A stretch of 64,000 bases of DNA, taken from the NCBI GenBank assembly GCA_937959275.1, contig CALGLU010000031.1:62001-126000 (forward strand), written 5' to 3'. Within the stretch, counting starts at the first letter, position 1. Every line of letters starts with the position of its first letter. The DNA comes from an uncultured Saprospiraceae bacterium (GTDB taxonomy: Bacteria; Bacteroidota; Bacteroidia; Chitinophagales; Saprospiraceae). Of the stretch, positions 27,209 to 36,000 are shown piece by piece. The notes below the pieces were generated by a model. That model was given only the letters and a program-made list of their open reading frames with translations, was not told the DNA's origin and did no database searches. The position numbers and the translations under genes are program-made.

Positions 27209-28336
27209 TTATCTATCCATTAATGAGAAGATCAGCTCAACATCCGGATTAATCGCAAGAATTTTCCCAGTATTATCAAATAAATATTGGCTCCCACCAG
27301 CGTTTGCGATCCCAAATTTTTCCCAAATTTTATGTTGCTTATTTACTTCTGAAAAGACTCTCCAAGGGTAGTCATATTTTAGTCGTGTTGTCTCGTATTT
27401 AGCATAATCCTCAATTTGTCCGATGACTCCAACAACGCTAAGGCCTTGCGCATCCAATTCTTTAAAGTTCTCTTTAAGGTTTTGGCTTTTTCGGATACAC
27501 GGACTACACCAGGGAGCCCAAAGATCCAATAGTGTATATTTGTTTTGATCTATGACCTCCGAAAAGAACATTGGTTCACCACTAAGCTTTTCTGCTAACT
27601 TAAAATCGATATAGCTTCCTCCAACGACTATTTGATTTCGTGAAGTAAACTCATATTGAACGATTTCACTTAAGGGATGATCCGGGAATTGCGAAATCCA
27701 AAATTTATGGATCTCATAGATTTCAGGATCATTTAACACCAGTCTATCATTCCATTTGAGACTGTGATAATATTCGTAAAAGCCCACAATGGAAGGTGAA
27801 TCTGAAAAATAATTATGTTGCCAAGTAAACTCTACTTTTGTTAAAGAGTCTAGCCTATTTTGAATTTCAACTTCCAATATTGAATCTTGATTTTCAGAAT
27901 ATAGTAATTCATTCAAATGATCGAATTCTTCAGAAAAAATGGCTTCGCTTTCTTCATTGAATATCTTTTTATCATCTGTTAAAAGACTTCCTGTTATGAT
28001 GTTATTTTCAAATTCTTCATTTGAATACAAATCAAACATTATGAATTGGGCATCTGGATAAAAGTAGACAGGTCGCCACAATCCATTCAAAAGATCACTT
28101 TTAAAAATTAATTCAAACTCTTCTATTGCATCAACTTCCAATTTATGATGAAATGTGCTGTCTTTTTTAATAGGAATTGCAATACCATCTAATGGTCTTT
28201 CCGTTATTTTTGCGACAACAATAGTATCGCCAGCTCTGTAGACTTTTCCACTTAAAGTGACCTGGCTCCTTTCTTGACCAAACAAACTAAAAAATGGTAT
28301 GAGTATAAACGTAAAACTAAAAAGTATTGCTTTCAT
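27209..28336 (-). CDS. TlpA-like thioredoxin-fold protein with DUF4369-like N-terminus
   Basis: 375 residues with signal peptide AILFSFTFILIPFFSLFGQ, so exported. The C-terminal thioredoxin domain has the active site WCSPC (Cys277, Cys280) in LLDLWAPWCSPC, as in periplasmic TlpA/ResA reductases. The N-terminal half (VTLSGKVYRAGDTIVVAKI) resembles the DUF4369 beta domain often joined to it in Bacteroidota. It probably reduces disulfides of exported proteins, plausible in a region rich in cysteine-bearing adhesins. It lies 33 nt downstream of the vWA gene on the same strand and is probably co-transcribed with it. Confidence 0.88.
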   Translation of the reverse strand: MKAILFSFTFILIPFFSLFGQERSQVTLSGKVYRAGDTIVVAKITERPLDGIAIPIKKDSTFHHKLEVDAIEEFELIFKSDLLNGLWRPVYFYPDAQFIMFDLYSNEEFENNIITGSLLTDDKKIFNEESEAIFSEEFDHLNELLYSENQDSILEVEIQNRLDSLTKVEFTWQHNYFSDSPSIVGFYEYYHSLKWNDRLVLNDPEIYEIHKFWISQFPDHPLSEIVQYEFTSRNQIVVGGSYIDFKLAEKLSGEPMFFSEVIDQNKYTLLDLWAPWCSPCIRKSQNLKENFKELDAQGLSVVGVIGQIEDYAKYETTRLKYDYPWRVFSEVNKQHKIWEKFGIANAGGSQYLFDNTGKILAINPDVELIFSLMDR

Positions 28337-28369
28337 AATTTCTTATTTAATTCAATATAAATCTGTGGT

Positions 28370-30310
28370 TCACCTGTCTGCAAAATCCTTCTTCAAATCT
28401 TTAGCTGCACTCACCAGTCTAATAAATTCTGATCGGTAGCCTTCCTTATCTTCTGCTTTCGCTGATTTCGCTAAGGCGATGACTTGATCAAAAGATCCCT
28501 CCACAGCAAAAGCTGATTCACGTAGTAGCATTCCAAATTGAGCGACTGCTATCGAAAACTGTACATCCGTCGAGACTACTTTCAAGCTTGACATCTCGGG
28601 TGAAATACTTGTGACGATTCGCTTGCTCTCCTCTTCATCCGGCTGCTTATACCTAAATTTTATCGTCGCTAGTTCATTGTTTTGAATGCCTTTCTTCTGC
28701 TGTATGTTTTGCTGATATTTTAAATCATCAACTGTATTGGCAAACCGGCTGTCGCTGCCTATTGGAATAATTTCATATAGAGCAGTGACGACATGACCAC
28801 TACCGATATCTCCAGCGTCTTTAGTGTCATCATTAAAATCCTCTTTATTCAGTAGTCGGTTTTCGTACCCGATCAGTCTGTAACCTTCTACATAGGCGGG
28901 ATTAAATTCAATCTGCAATTTGACATCTTTGGCTAGCGTAAATAAGGTGCCGCCAAACTCCTGAACAAAAACTTTATGCGCTTCTTGAATATTATCCACA
29001 TAGGCATAATTTCCATTCCCCTTATCCGCTAATGTTTCCATATACTGATCCTTATAGTTTCCCATTCCAAAACCCAATACCGATAAAAACACGCCCGATT
29101 TTCTTTCTTTTTCAATTAGACCTTGTAGTCCATCATTTGAGCTGATGCCAACATTAAAGTCTCCATCAGAGGCAAGAATCACTCTGTTGTTTCCTTCTTT
29201 AATAAAATTCTTTTTTGCAATTGTATACGCTGTTTTTATACCCGCAGCTCCGGCAGTAGAGCCGCCAGCACCTAGTGATTCTATAGCGTTTAGGATCTTT
29301 GATTTTTCAGTGGCAGACGTCGACTCTAGTAAAATACCAGCTTGACCAGCATAGGTTATGATTGCCACTCTGTCTTTTTCTCGCAATTGATTTAATAATA
29401 GTTTGAAAGAGGACTTGAGCAAGGGCAGTTTATTTTGGCTACTCATAGAGCCTGATACGTCAATTAGAAATACCAAATTGGACGCCGGCAAGTCATCTGT
29501 CAGAATGTCTTTGGCTTGCATGCCAATATGCAGCAATTGATGTTCCTGATTCCATGGGCACTCTGTCAAGCTTGTGTGCATAGCCAAAGGATCATTGCCT
29601 TTAGGCTGCTCGTAGTTGTAGTCAAAGTAATTGATCAGCTCTTCGATACGTATGGCATCAACTGGTGGTAGTTGTCCCATATTGATGAATCGTCTAACGT
29701 TGCTATACCCAGCTTTATCGACATCGACTGAAAACGTAGACAAGGCCTCATTAAGAGGTCTTATAAATTTATTTTCTACGAAAGTGCCGTATTGCTCTGT
29801 ATTGGATTGAGTCGTGACATTATTAAACGAGATGCCAGTACCACAACGTATTGCTGCTTCTTGTTCTGTATCAGCTTTTCTTCTTTGTCTTCGATTTTGT
29901 CTTTGTTGCTTTCGACTTACTTTGCCAAGTCCTGTAACCACGATTTCGTCAAGAACCGTCCCTTCTTGAAGTATGATTTTTAAATTTTGCTGCGGTTTTT
30001 TTACAATAACCTTTTGATCTATAAATCCAGTATAACTGACATCTAATGTAACAGGAAAAGAGAGAACCGATAATTTAAAAGATCCGTCAATAGCTGTTAT
30101 TGTACCAAGAGTAGTTCCTTCTATAATAAGATTGGCACCAATTAAGACATCTCCATTCGAGTCTTGTACATGGCCACTAATCACAGATTCACCAATACAG
30201 GACCTTGAAAATAATCCAGCATGAGAGTAAAGATTTGTATCTTCTTTGTTTACAGCTGAACATAGATTTAAACTCATTGCCATTAAGAATATCATTATTG
30301 TTTTCATCAT
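28370..30310 (-). CDS. vWA-domain protein with carboxypeptidase-regulatory domain (YfbK-like)
   Basis: 646 residues. A signal peptide (IMIFLMAMSLNLCSA) is followed by a CarboxypepD_reg-like domain (SGHVQDSNGDVLIGANLIIE) ending in LDEIVVTGLGK, the motif found before the plug in SusC receptors, then a basic stretch SRKQQRQNRRQRRK. The YfbK N-terminal domain (FSVDVDKAGYSNVRRFI) precedes a von Willebrand A domain with a MIDAS site Asp284/Ser286/Ser288 (DVSGSMSS), and the C-terminus matches DUF3520. No TonB receptor barrel is present. Divergent from the sigma factor gene and probably part of the same response. Function unknown; metal-dependent protein binding at the cell envelope is likely. Confidence 0.88.
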   Translation of the reverse strand: MMKTIMIFLMAMSLNLCSAVNKEDTNLYSHAGLFSRSCIGESVISGHVQDSNGDVLIGANLIIEGTTLGTITAIDGSFKLSVLSFPVTLDVSYTGFIDQKVIVKKPQQNLKIILQEGTVLDEIVVTGLGKVSRKQQRQNRRQRRKADTEQEAAIRCGTGISFNNVTTQSNTEQYGTFVENKFIRPLNEALSTFSVDVDKAGYSNVRRFINMGQLPPVDAIRIEELINYFDYNYEQPKGNDPLAMHTSLTECPWNQEHQLLHIGMQAKDILTDDLPASNLVFLIDVSGSMSSQNKLPLLKSSFKLLLNQLREKDRVAIITYAGQAGILLESTSATEKSKILNAIESLGAGGSTAGAAGIKTAYTIAKKNFIKEGNNRVILASDGDFNVGISSNDGLQGLIEKERKSGVFLSVLGFGMGNYKDQYMETLADKGNGNYAYVDNIQEAHKVFVQEFGGTLFTLAKDVKLQIEFNPAYVEGYRLIGYENRLLNKEDFNDDTKDAGDIGSGHVVTALYEIIPIGSDSRFANTVDDLKYQQNIQQKKGIQNNELATIKFRYKQPDEEESKRIVTSISPEMSSLKVVSTDVQFSIAVAQFGMLLRESAFAVEGSFDQVIALAKSAKAEDKEGYRSEFIRLVSAAKDLKKDFADR

Positions 30311-30590
30311 ATAAGTGTTTAGTGTGCTGATGAGACGTCAGACAAGTAAGAATTACATAAATCAAAAAATAAAAAGTTTTATTTATGTAATTCTGTAGAT
30401 TAAAGCATCTTAGATGTGTGTAGAAAATATTTCACTCATTGGGTGAAGTGAAAGTTCCATGAAATTTAATTTACAAACAGGCGAATAAAATGGGTCAATC
30501 ATGCTTTGACTAGCTTACAAAGATCGTTGATCCAGCAGGACTTATTCTTTGTGTTTATAAAGGAACGCCGGAGGTGTGACATGATTGTAG

Positions 30591-30610
30591 CCCCGTGATT
30601 CATCACGGGG
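30591..30610. repeat. REP-like perfect hairpin
   Basis: CCCCGTGA-TTCA-TCACGGGG is a perfect 8-bp GC-rich stem with a 4-nt loop in otherwise AT-rich DNA. The bases before it (GGAACGCCGGAGGTGTGACATGATTGTAG in two blocks, about 30562-30590) give it the head-plus-hairpin layout of bacterial REP elements. No U-tract follows and it lies between divergent genes, so a terminator is unlikely. Confidence 0.55.
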
Positions 30611-30652
30611 CGGATAGTATAATATGATGTAATTTGGCGCGATTTTTCGTGA

Positions 30653-30710
30653 AAATCGTGACAAATTTATTTAAGAAGTCATTTAATTTTAGAGGAAATC
30701 ACGACAAATT
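30653..30710. promoter_or_regulatory. Pair of 15-bp direct repeats upstream of sigma factor
   Basis: AAATCGTGACAAATT (30653-30667) and AAATCACGACAAATT (30696-30710) agree at 13 of 15 positions and are 43 bp apart, about four helical turns, some 80 bp before the sigma factor start. The arrangement fits a binding site for a regulator acting on one or both divergent genes. The role is inference. Confidence 0.4.
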
Positions 30711-30788
30711 AAATTTTGGATATCATCCTAATAAAGTGCAATTTGTTTTACATACATCTTAGATTATGCAGACATAAAATAGAAACAG

Positions 30789-31355
30789 TTGATCAGGTTT
30801 AAATCAGACCATATAGAAGCTAGCGATGACTCCTTAATCCAATTATTTAAGGAAACAGATCGGATTGAGTATGCGACGGATTTGTATAGTAAATATATAG
30901 AGCTGGTCTATGGTGTTTGTTTGAAATATTTTAAGAATGAAGATGATAGCAAAGATGCTGTGATGGATATTTATGAAAAAGTGATCAGTAAATTAAAGAC
31001 ACACGATGTCGACTATTTCAAATCTTGGCTTTTCATATTGAGCAAAAATCATTGCCTCAGTGAGCTAAGGAAAAGCAAACGTGTTTTCGAAAAAGAGATT
31101 GACTATAAAAAAATAAATGGAGAAGAACCCTCATTCCTCCCTTTTGAAGGGGACATGAAAGAAGCGCAGTTAGTCAAAATGGAAAACTGCATCCAACACC
31201 TAATAGATAATCAAAAGCAATGCATCACAAGATTTTATCTGAAAAAACAATCCTACAAAGACATTGCCGAGCAGCTCTCGATGAGTTGGTCCAGAGTCAG
31301 ATCATTGATCCAAAATGGACGCCGAAATTTAAAAATCTGTATTGAAAAATCATGA
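30789..31355 (+). CDS. ECF-type RNA polymerase sigma factor
   Basis: 188 residues. Region 2 (YSKYIELVYGVCLKYFKN, then AVMDIYEKVISKL) and a C-terminal region 4 helix-turn-helix (CITRFYLKKQSYKDIAEQLS, then SWSRVRSLIQNGRRNLK) are clear. Starts at TTG 30789; no better in-frame start precedes it. It overlaps the next gene by 4 nt (ATGA), the usual coupling of sigma factor and membrane partner, so it probably responds to an envelope signal through that protein. Likely targets include the divergent vWA-TlpA pair; this is inference. Confidence 0.92.
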   Translation: MIRFKSDHIEASDDSLIQLFKETDRIEYATDLYSKYIELVYGVCLKYFKNEDDSKDAVMDIYEKVISKLKTHDVDYFKSWLFILSKNHCLSELRKSKRVFEKEIDYKKINGEEPSFLPFEGDMKEAQLVKMENCIQHLIDNQKQCITRFYLKKQSYKDIAEQLSMSWSRVRSLIQNGRRNLKICIEKS

Positions 31356-33010
31356 CAGAAAAAAAGAAAAGAGAATTATTACGACTATATATTTCAGGAC
31401 AGATTACTCCTGAAGACAGGCATGCATTGGAAGTGGCAGCGGTGGATGATATGTTTCTATTCGAAGCTTTAGAGGGCTATTCGACCAGAAAGGATATAGT
31501 CTCTGTCCCCTATACTTCAAAAGAAACTGCTAGGGTTTTACCGATTCGACAGATGCTAACCATGGCGGCTAGTTTTTTACTTATTGCTGCAATGGCTTTT
31601 ATATTCAATCAATATAATACGCCTTCAATTAATGAAGATGCCTTTGCTCAGCTTGACAATCAACAGCTAATGTCCGAATCCGCAAGCCAAAAAAAGGAAT
31701 CTGCTACTGACGTCACCAGCATTGAAATAGAGGATCAAGGGGAAGGAAAATATGACGTTATTCTACAAAGTCGTTCCGTTGAGGTTAATGCCATCCCTAG
31801 TGAAGTCAAAGAAGCAAAAACAGTATCCAATCCATCTGTAACTGCTGATCCTCCAATAAAGAAAACTGCCATATCGACGAAATCAAAAGAAGACATTTTT
31901 GTTGACTCAGAGATAAATGAAGATTTTGTAGAGGCGGGGAGTGCATATGAAGCTCCTCCAGAAAGCCCAGTATCAGAGTTACAAATTGAAGATGAAATTG
32001 ATTCGAGTGTGGAGATTGCAGATTTAGCTGACCAAGGTGCAGATAGTGAAACGAGTCTTGGTAATAAAGAAGTTAATGAAGTAGCTACTAAAGCTAGGGC
32101 TTTACCAGCGAAAGAACAGGCTGGCGTCGAAGGAAAGATAACCGGCATTAAAGGTATAGTCAGATCTTTGGATGATGGAGAGCCATTAATTGGAGCTAAC
32201 GTGGGTATTAAGGGCACAGATATGGGTACTACAACTGATGTCGATGGAAGATTTACACTACCCAATGATGGCACAAACGTAGAGCTGTATATAAATTATG
32301 TTGGCTTTGAAACAGCGTATATCACTGCATCACATGAAAATGAAAATGAGATATTTCTCGAATCAGGGCAGTTCCTTGATGAGGTGGTCGTAACGGATCT
32401 GTCAAAACAACAAACCAAAACACCAGTCAATCAGGCTGGCGAAGAAGCCTATCCCTATGTAATCAAAGGCATTGTTAAAAATTCTGAAAATGGAAATCGC
32501 CTAGTCGGCGCCAATCTTAGTATTCCGTTCGCTGGCATATCAACTACATCAGATAAGTATGGCAGGTTTACAATATCCTCACCTAAACCAAGAATTAAAT
32601 TGCGTATAAAACACAAAGGATATCAATCTAGAGATTGGGAAATATATTTCCAAAATAAGGAAAGGCGTTTTATGGACATTGAGCTCGTACCAAAAAATAA
32701 AAATCCGTTCATTAAGATTGAATCAAGTCCAGTTGGCGGATGGACAAAGTTTAATGAAGCTTTAAAATTTAAGGATAATTATGTATGTGCACCTGGAGAA
32801 GTAGACATCGAATTTGAAATTCAAGAAAATGGAAAGCTTAGAAATCTTGAGGTCAAGAATTTTATGACTTCCCCCAATTATTCTAATGATGAAATTAAAG
32901 ATTGTATAAAGCAAGTTAAATCCTTTATAGAAAATTATGGGAAATGGGAAACCAATCCTCCCAATCGTAAAATCACTCGAACATTGAACATAGAATTAAA
33001 AGAAAACTAA
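31352..33010 (+). CDS. One-TM anti-sigma-like protein with two carboxypeptidase-regulatory domains and TonB_C-like tail
   Basis: 552 residues. A short cytoplasmic part (ELLRLYISGQITPEDRHALE) resembles anti-sigma N-termini. One membrane helix (MLTMAASFLLIAAMAFIF, about residues 69-86) follows, then a low-complexity acidic linker. Two CarboxypepD_reg domains come next (IKGIVRSLDDGEPLIGANVG and IKGIVKNSENGNRLVGANLS); between them is LDEVVVTDLSKQQ, like the pre-plug motif of SusC receptors. The last 100 residues (PGEVDIEFEIQENGKLRNL) resemble TonB C-terminal domains. It starts inside the sigma factor stop. Probably senses something in the periplasm and controls the sigma factor; the ligand is unknown. 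Confidence 0.8.
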   Translation: MTEKKKRELLRLYISGQITPEDRHALEVAAVDDMFLFEALEGYSTRKDIVSVPYTSKETARVLPIRQMLTMAASFLLIAAMAFIFNQYNTPSINEDAFAQLDNQQLMSESASQKKESATDVTSIEIEDQGEGKYDVILQSRSVEVNAIPSEVKEAKTVSNPSVTADPPIKKTAISTKSKEDIFVDSEINEDFVEAGSAYEAPPESPVSELQIEDEIDSSVEIADLADQGADSETSLGNKEVNEVATKARALPAKEQAGVEGKITGIKGIVRSLDDGEPLIGANVGIKGTDMGTTTDVDGRFTLPNDGTNVELYINYVGFETAYITASHENENEIFLESGQFLDEVVVTDLSKQQTKTPVNQAGEEAYPYVIKGIVKNSENGNRLVGANLSIPFAGISTTSDKYGRFTISSPKPRIKLRIKHKGYQSRDWEIYFQNKERRFMDIELVPKNKNPFIKIESSPVGGWTKFNEALKFKDNYVCAPGEVDIEFEIQENGKLRNLEVKNFMTSPNYSNDEIKDCIKQVKSFIENYGKWETNPPNRKITRTLNIELKEN

Positions 33011-33019
33011 AGCAAAAAA

Positions 33020-33060
33020 GGGAGGGATGGACCGCTAAATCCATCCCATCCGGCTTTTGG
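33020..33060. terminator. Bidirectional terminator between convergent genes
   Basis: GGGATGGA (33024-33031) pairs with TCCATCCC (33040-33047) around an 8-nt loop. On the minus strand the stem is followed by CCTCCCTTTTTTGC, a good U-tract; on the plus strand by ATCCGGCTTTT. It sits between the stops of the anti-sigma-like gene and the giant adhesin. Confidence 0.75.
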
Positions 33061-33074
33061 CAATCATAAATCAT

Positions 33075-36000
33075 TTACTCCATAAGCAGTATGCGTTGTC
33101 GATGAACATTTCCATCAAACATCAGTTCGACAACATAAATACCACTATGTCCTAAATCTTCTTCTTGTAGGTGAATCTGCTGTTCACCAGCTGTATACTC
33201 TTTTTGTAATTTGTAGATTGCCTCCCCATTTAAATTCCATACCACCATATCAACTTGACCTGATTCTGGAATCGTAAATTGAATAGTCGTGGTTTCTGAC
33301 CAAGGATTCGGCATATTTTGTTTAACTAAAAACTCATCTGTTTCTTCATCTTGAAACAAGACTGAGACTTGGCCTCGCTCTAAATCTGAATAGCTATACG
33401 TCTCATTTTGCAACCAAGATGATTCAATTTTAAATTGATCAATCAGTGCAACATCTCGCTCAGCCTTAACGATAATGGTGAATAGAATATCATCGGCATG
33501 ATATGACTTTTCATCAGTCTCTATCCAACTCACTGCCGTTTGATCTGTTTGATCATTCGTACTGAAAGCTTCTGTTGCCATTTGCATATTTGCGCTTTCA
33601 ATAGTAACAACAGTTAAGCCTGGATGATCTATTGTGAATTGCATACCATGTAATTCTTGAATATCCGTGTTAGCTCTGACATCAAGTCGATACACTTGTC
33701 CTGCTGCCATTTGTACATTATCCATCTCGAATGGAATGATATGATTCGATCTAACTTCAGACCCTGCTAAAGCATCCTCATTCACATCTCCCATCTTGAC
33801 CCCAATAAAATTGACTTCCATGTCTTGCTCAAAGTCATAGATTTCATATTTATCTTTTACGATTGACCAATACGGATTCTCTGGATCAAAAAATACATTA
33901 TCCTCAGTGACAAAACGCCAGCTATTCGTCTGAGGAAATTCCATCTCCAAGCCTAAAATTAATCGTCTAATGTCTACGATATCATTTACAGACACTGTTT
34001 CACTTTCATCGACATCAGCTGCTAAAATTTTATATGGACTATCTAATATTTGCTTCCCTAAAATATGGCGTTGAATCATCACTAAATCTAGCGTAGTCAC
34101 ACCTAGCGAATGATTCTCATTTTTTTCTGGTTTCACAACATATGCACCGCCATAGGGCATAAAATCAAAGGCGTAATACCCTGTTTGATCTGTCATTTTT
34201 GAATCCTGCGCATTACCACGCAAAGACACCGCTACATTGTCAATCAAAGCAGAACTTGCTGTTGCTACAATTCCTTCTAGCACACCTCTAAAACCGACGC
34301 CTGCTGGACACTCATTACCTGGATCTTCAATCGTGATAGTTGTCGAACAAAATGTACTAAAGCCATCGCTATTCGTAGCCCAGAGTTGGACAGTATTCTG
34401 ACCCAAGTGAGTACAATCAAAGACTCGTTCAGTATTATTGGTATTACTACTCAGACTAAAGCTAAGCTGGTTACCGTCACAATCATTCAGATCACTACCG
34501 TCTCCACGTAAATCCATCGCCTCCAGCGTCACACTCGCATCATCAACCTCCCCATCATTATCATTATCTACAAAATTGAGATCCAAATTTAATGGTTGAC
34601 AAACTAGTACTGGAACTGCATTACAACACACCATTTCGGTATCAGTAATTCTTATAACTGACTGACAACTCGTCTGACTTCCATTGACACCTGTTACAAA
34701 TAAATTCAATGATTGCTGTCCTACATCTGTACAATCAAAAGTCATTAAGCCATTATCTGGATTTGCAGAAAAACTAAAGATGACACCATTTAAATCGCAA
34801 TCAACGATAGCAGCGCCACTATACAAATCCTGAGCACCTATTCGTAGACTACCATCAGTTCCTAAATTAACAGATAAATTAGGCTCGCACATAGCTATTG
34901 GATTCATACAAATTTCATCACAGACATTGTTTGAATCAAATATAGATATGGCAGTCATACACGAAGACATAGTCCCATCACGATTGATGGCAAATAAATT
35001 AAGTGTTTGATTTCCAATCGCATTACAATTGTATGTCATCCGATCTACATTGCCGCTCGAACTGAATGAAAGTACAATATTGTCTCCATTACAATCTTCA
35101 ATCGAATCTCCACTAAATACTTGTGTGACAGATACAGATGCTAAACCATTTGCATTAATATTAACTGAAACAGATTCAACGCATTCTGCAATTGGATCTC
35201 TACAAATATTATCGCAATTACTATTTGAGTCTTCGATATGTAAAACTGATTGGCACGATGTTGTATTCCCATCATCATCAATGGCAAACATTGTAACTGT
35301 CCTATCTCCGATGGTGTTACAATTAAATGACATTCGCCTGACAATAGCTTGATCATCATAAGCAAAGATTAAACGATTACCATCACAATCGACATTAGAA
35401 TCTCCTGTAAACAATAAGGAAGCGGATATAGATGTACCTCCAACTGCGTTAATGTCAAGAGAAAATGTGTCTATACATTCTGCTACAGGATCAAAACACT
35501 GACCTACACAAAAATCATTAGAATCCTCAATGCTTATCGTAGCCTCACATGAACTCGAATTACCACTTGATCTAACAATAAACAACGATATGGTATTGTC
35601 TCCAAGATCATTACAATTAAAGGCCATTCTATCCGTATTGCCAGATGCGTCAAAGGCAAACACTAAGGGCAGACCCTCGCAATCAACGGTTTCACTTCCA
35701 CTGTACAACTGCGCCGTAGAGATAGAGGCCATGCCATTCGCATTAAGGTTTAGTGTCACCGAAGGGTTACATTCCGCAATGGGATCAAGGCACTGATTGA
35801 CACAAGCACTATTCGTATCTGTTACAGTAACGGATGTCTCACACCGTGTACTATTACCAGAGGAGTTTATCACAAAGAGTGTGATATCAACTTCTCCAAT
35901 ATCATTACAATCAAATGTCAAACGTCCTTCATCACCAGCATTGTCGAATGAAAAGATCAAAGGTTGATCATTACAATCCAAGTCTGCACTTCCGCTAAAC

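Larger units (their letters stand above)
30311..30788. other. Divergent control region between vWA gene and sigma factor
   Basis: 478 bp, AT-rich, no gene seen. It holds a REP-like hairpin at 30591-30610, a short hairpin CGATTTT-TCGTG-AAAATCG at 30640-30658, and a pair of 15-bp direct repeats ending GACAAATT at 30653-30667 and 30696-30710. Promoters for both divergent genes must lie here, but no convincing -33/-7 pair could be fixed by eye. Confidence 0.5.

Noticed and set aside
30591-30610. GC-rich hairpin as a terminator
   Set aside because: It lies between divergent starts and lacks a U-tract on either strand.
31735-32274. Minus-strand open frame of 179 codons inside the anti-sigma-like gene
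   Set aside because: Shadow of the acidic low-complexity linker and first regulatory domain.
31352-33010. TonB-dependent receptor (SusC) suggested by CarboxypepD_reg and DEVVVT
   Set aside because: No plug or beta-barrel follows; the protein has one membrane helix and only about 550 residues.
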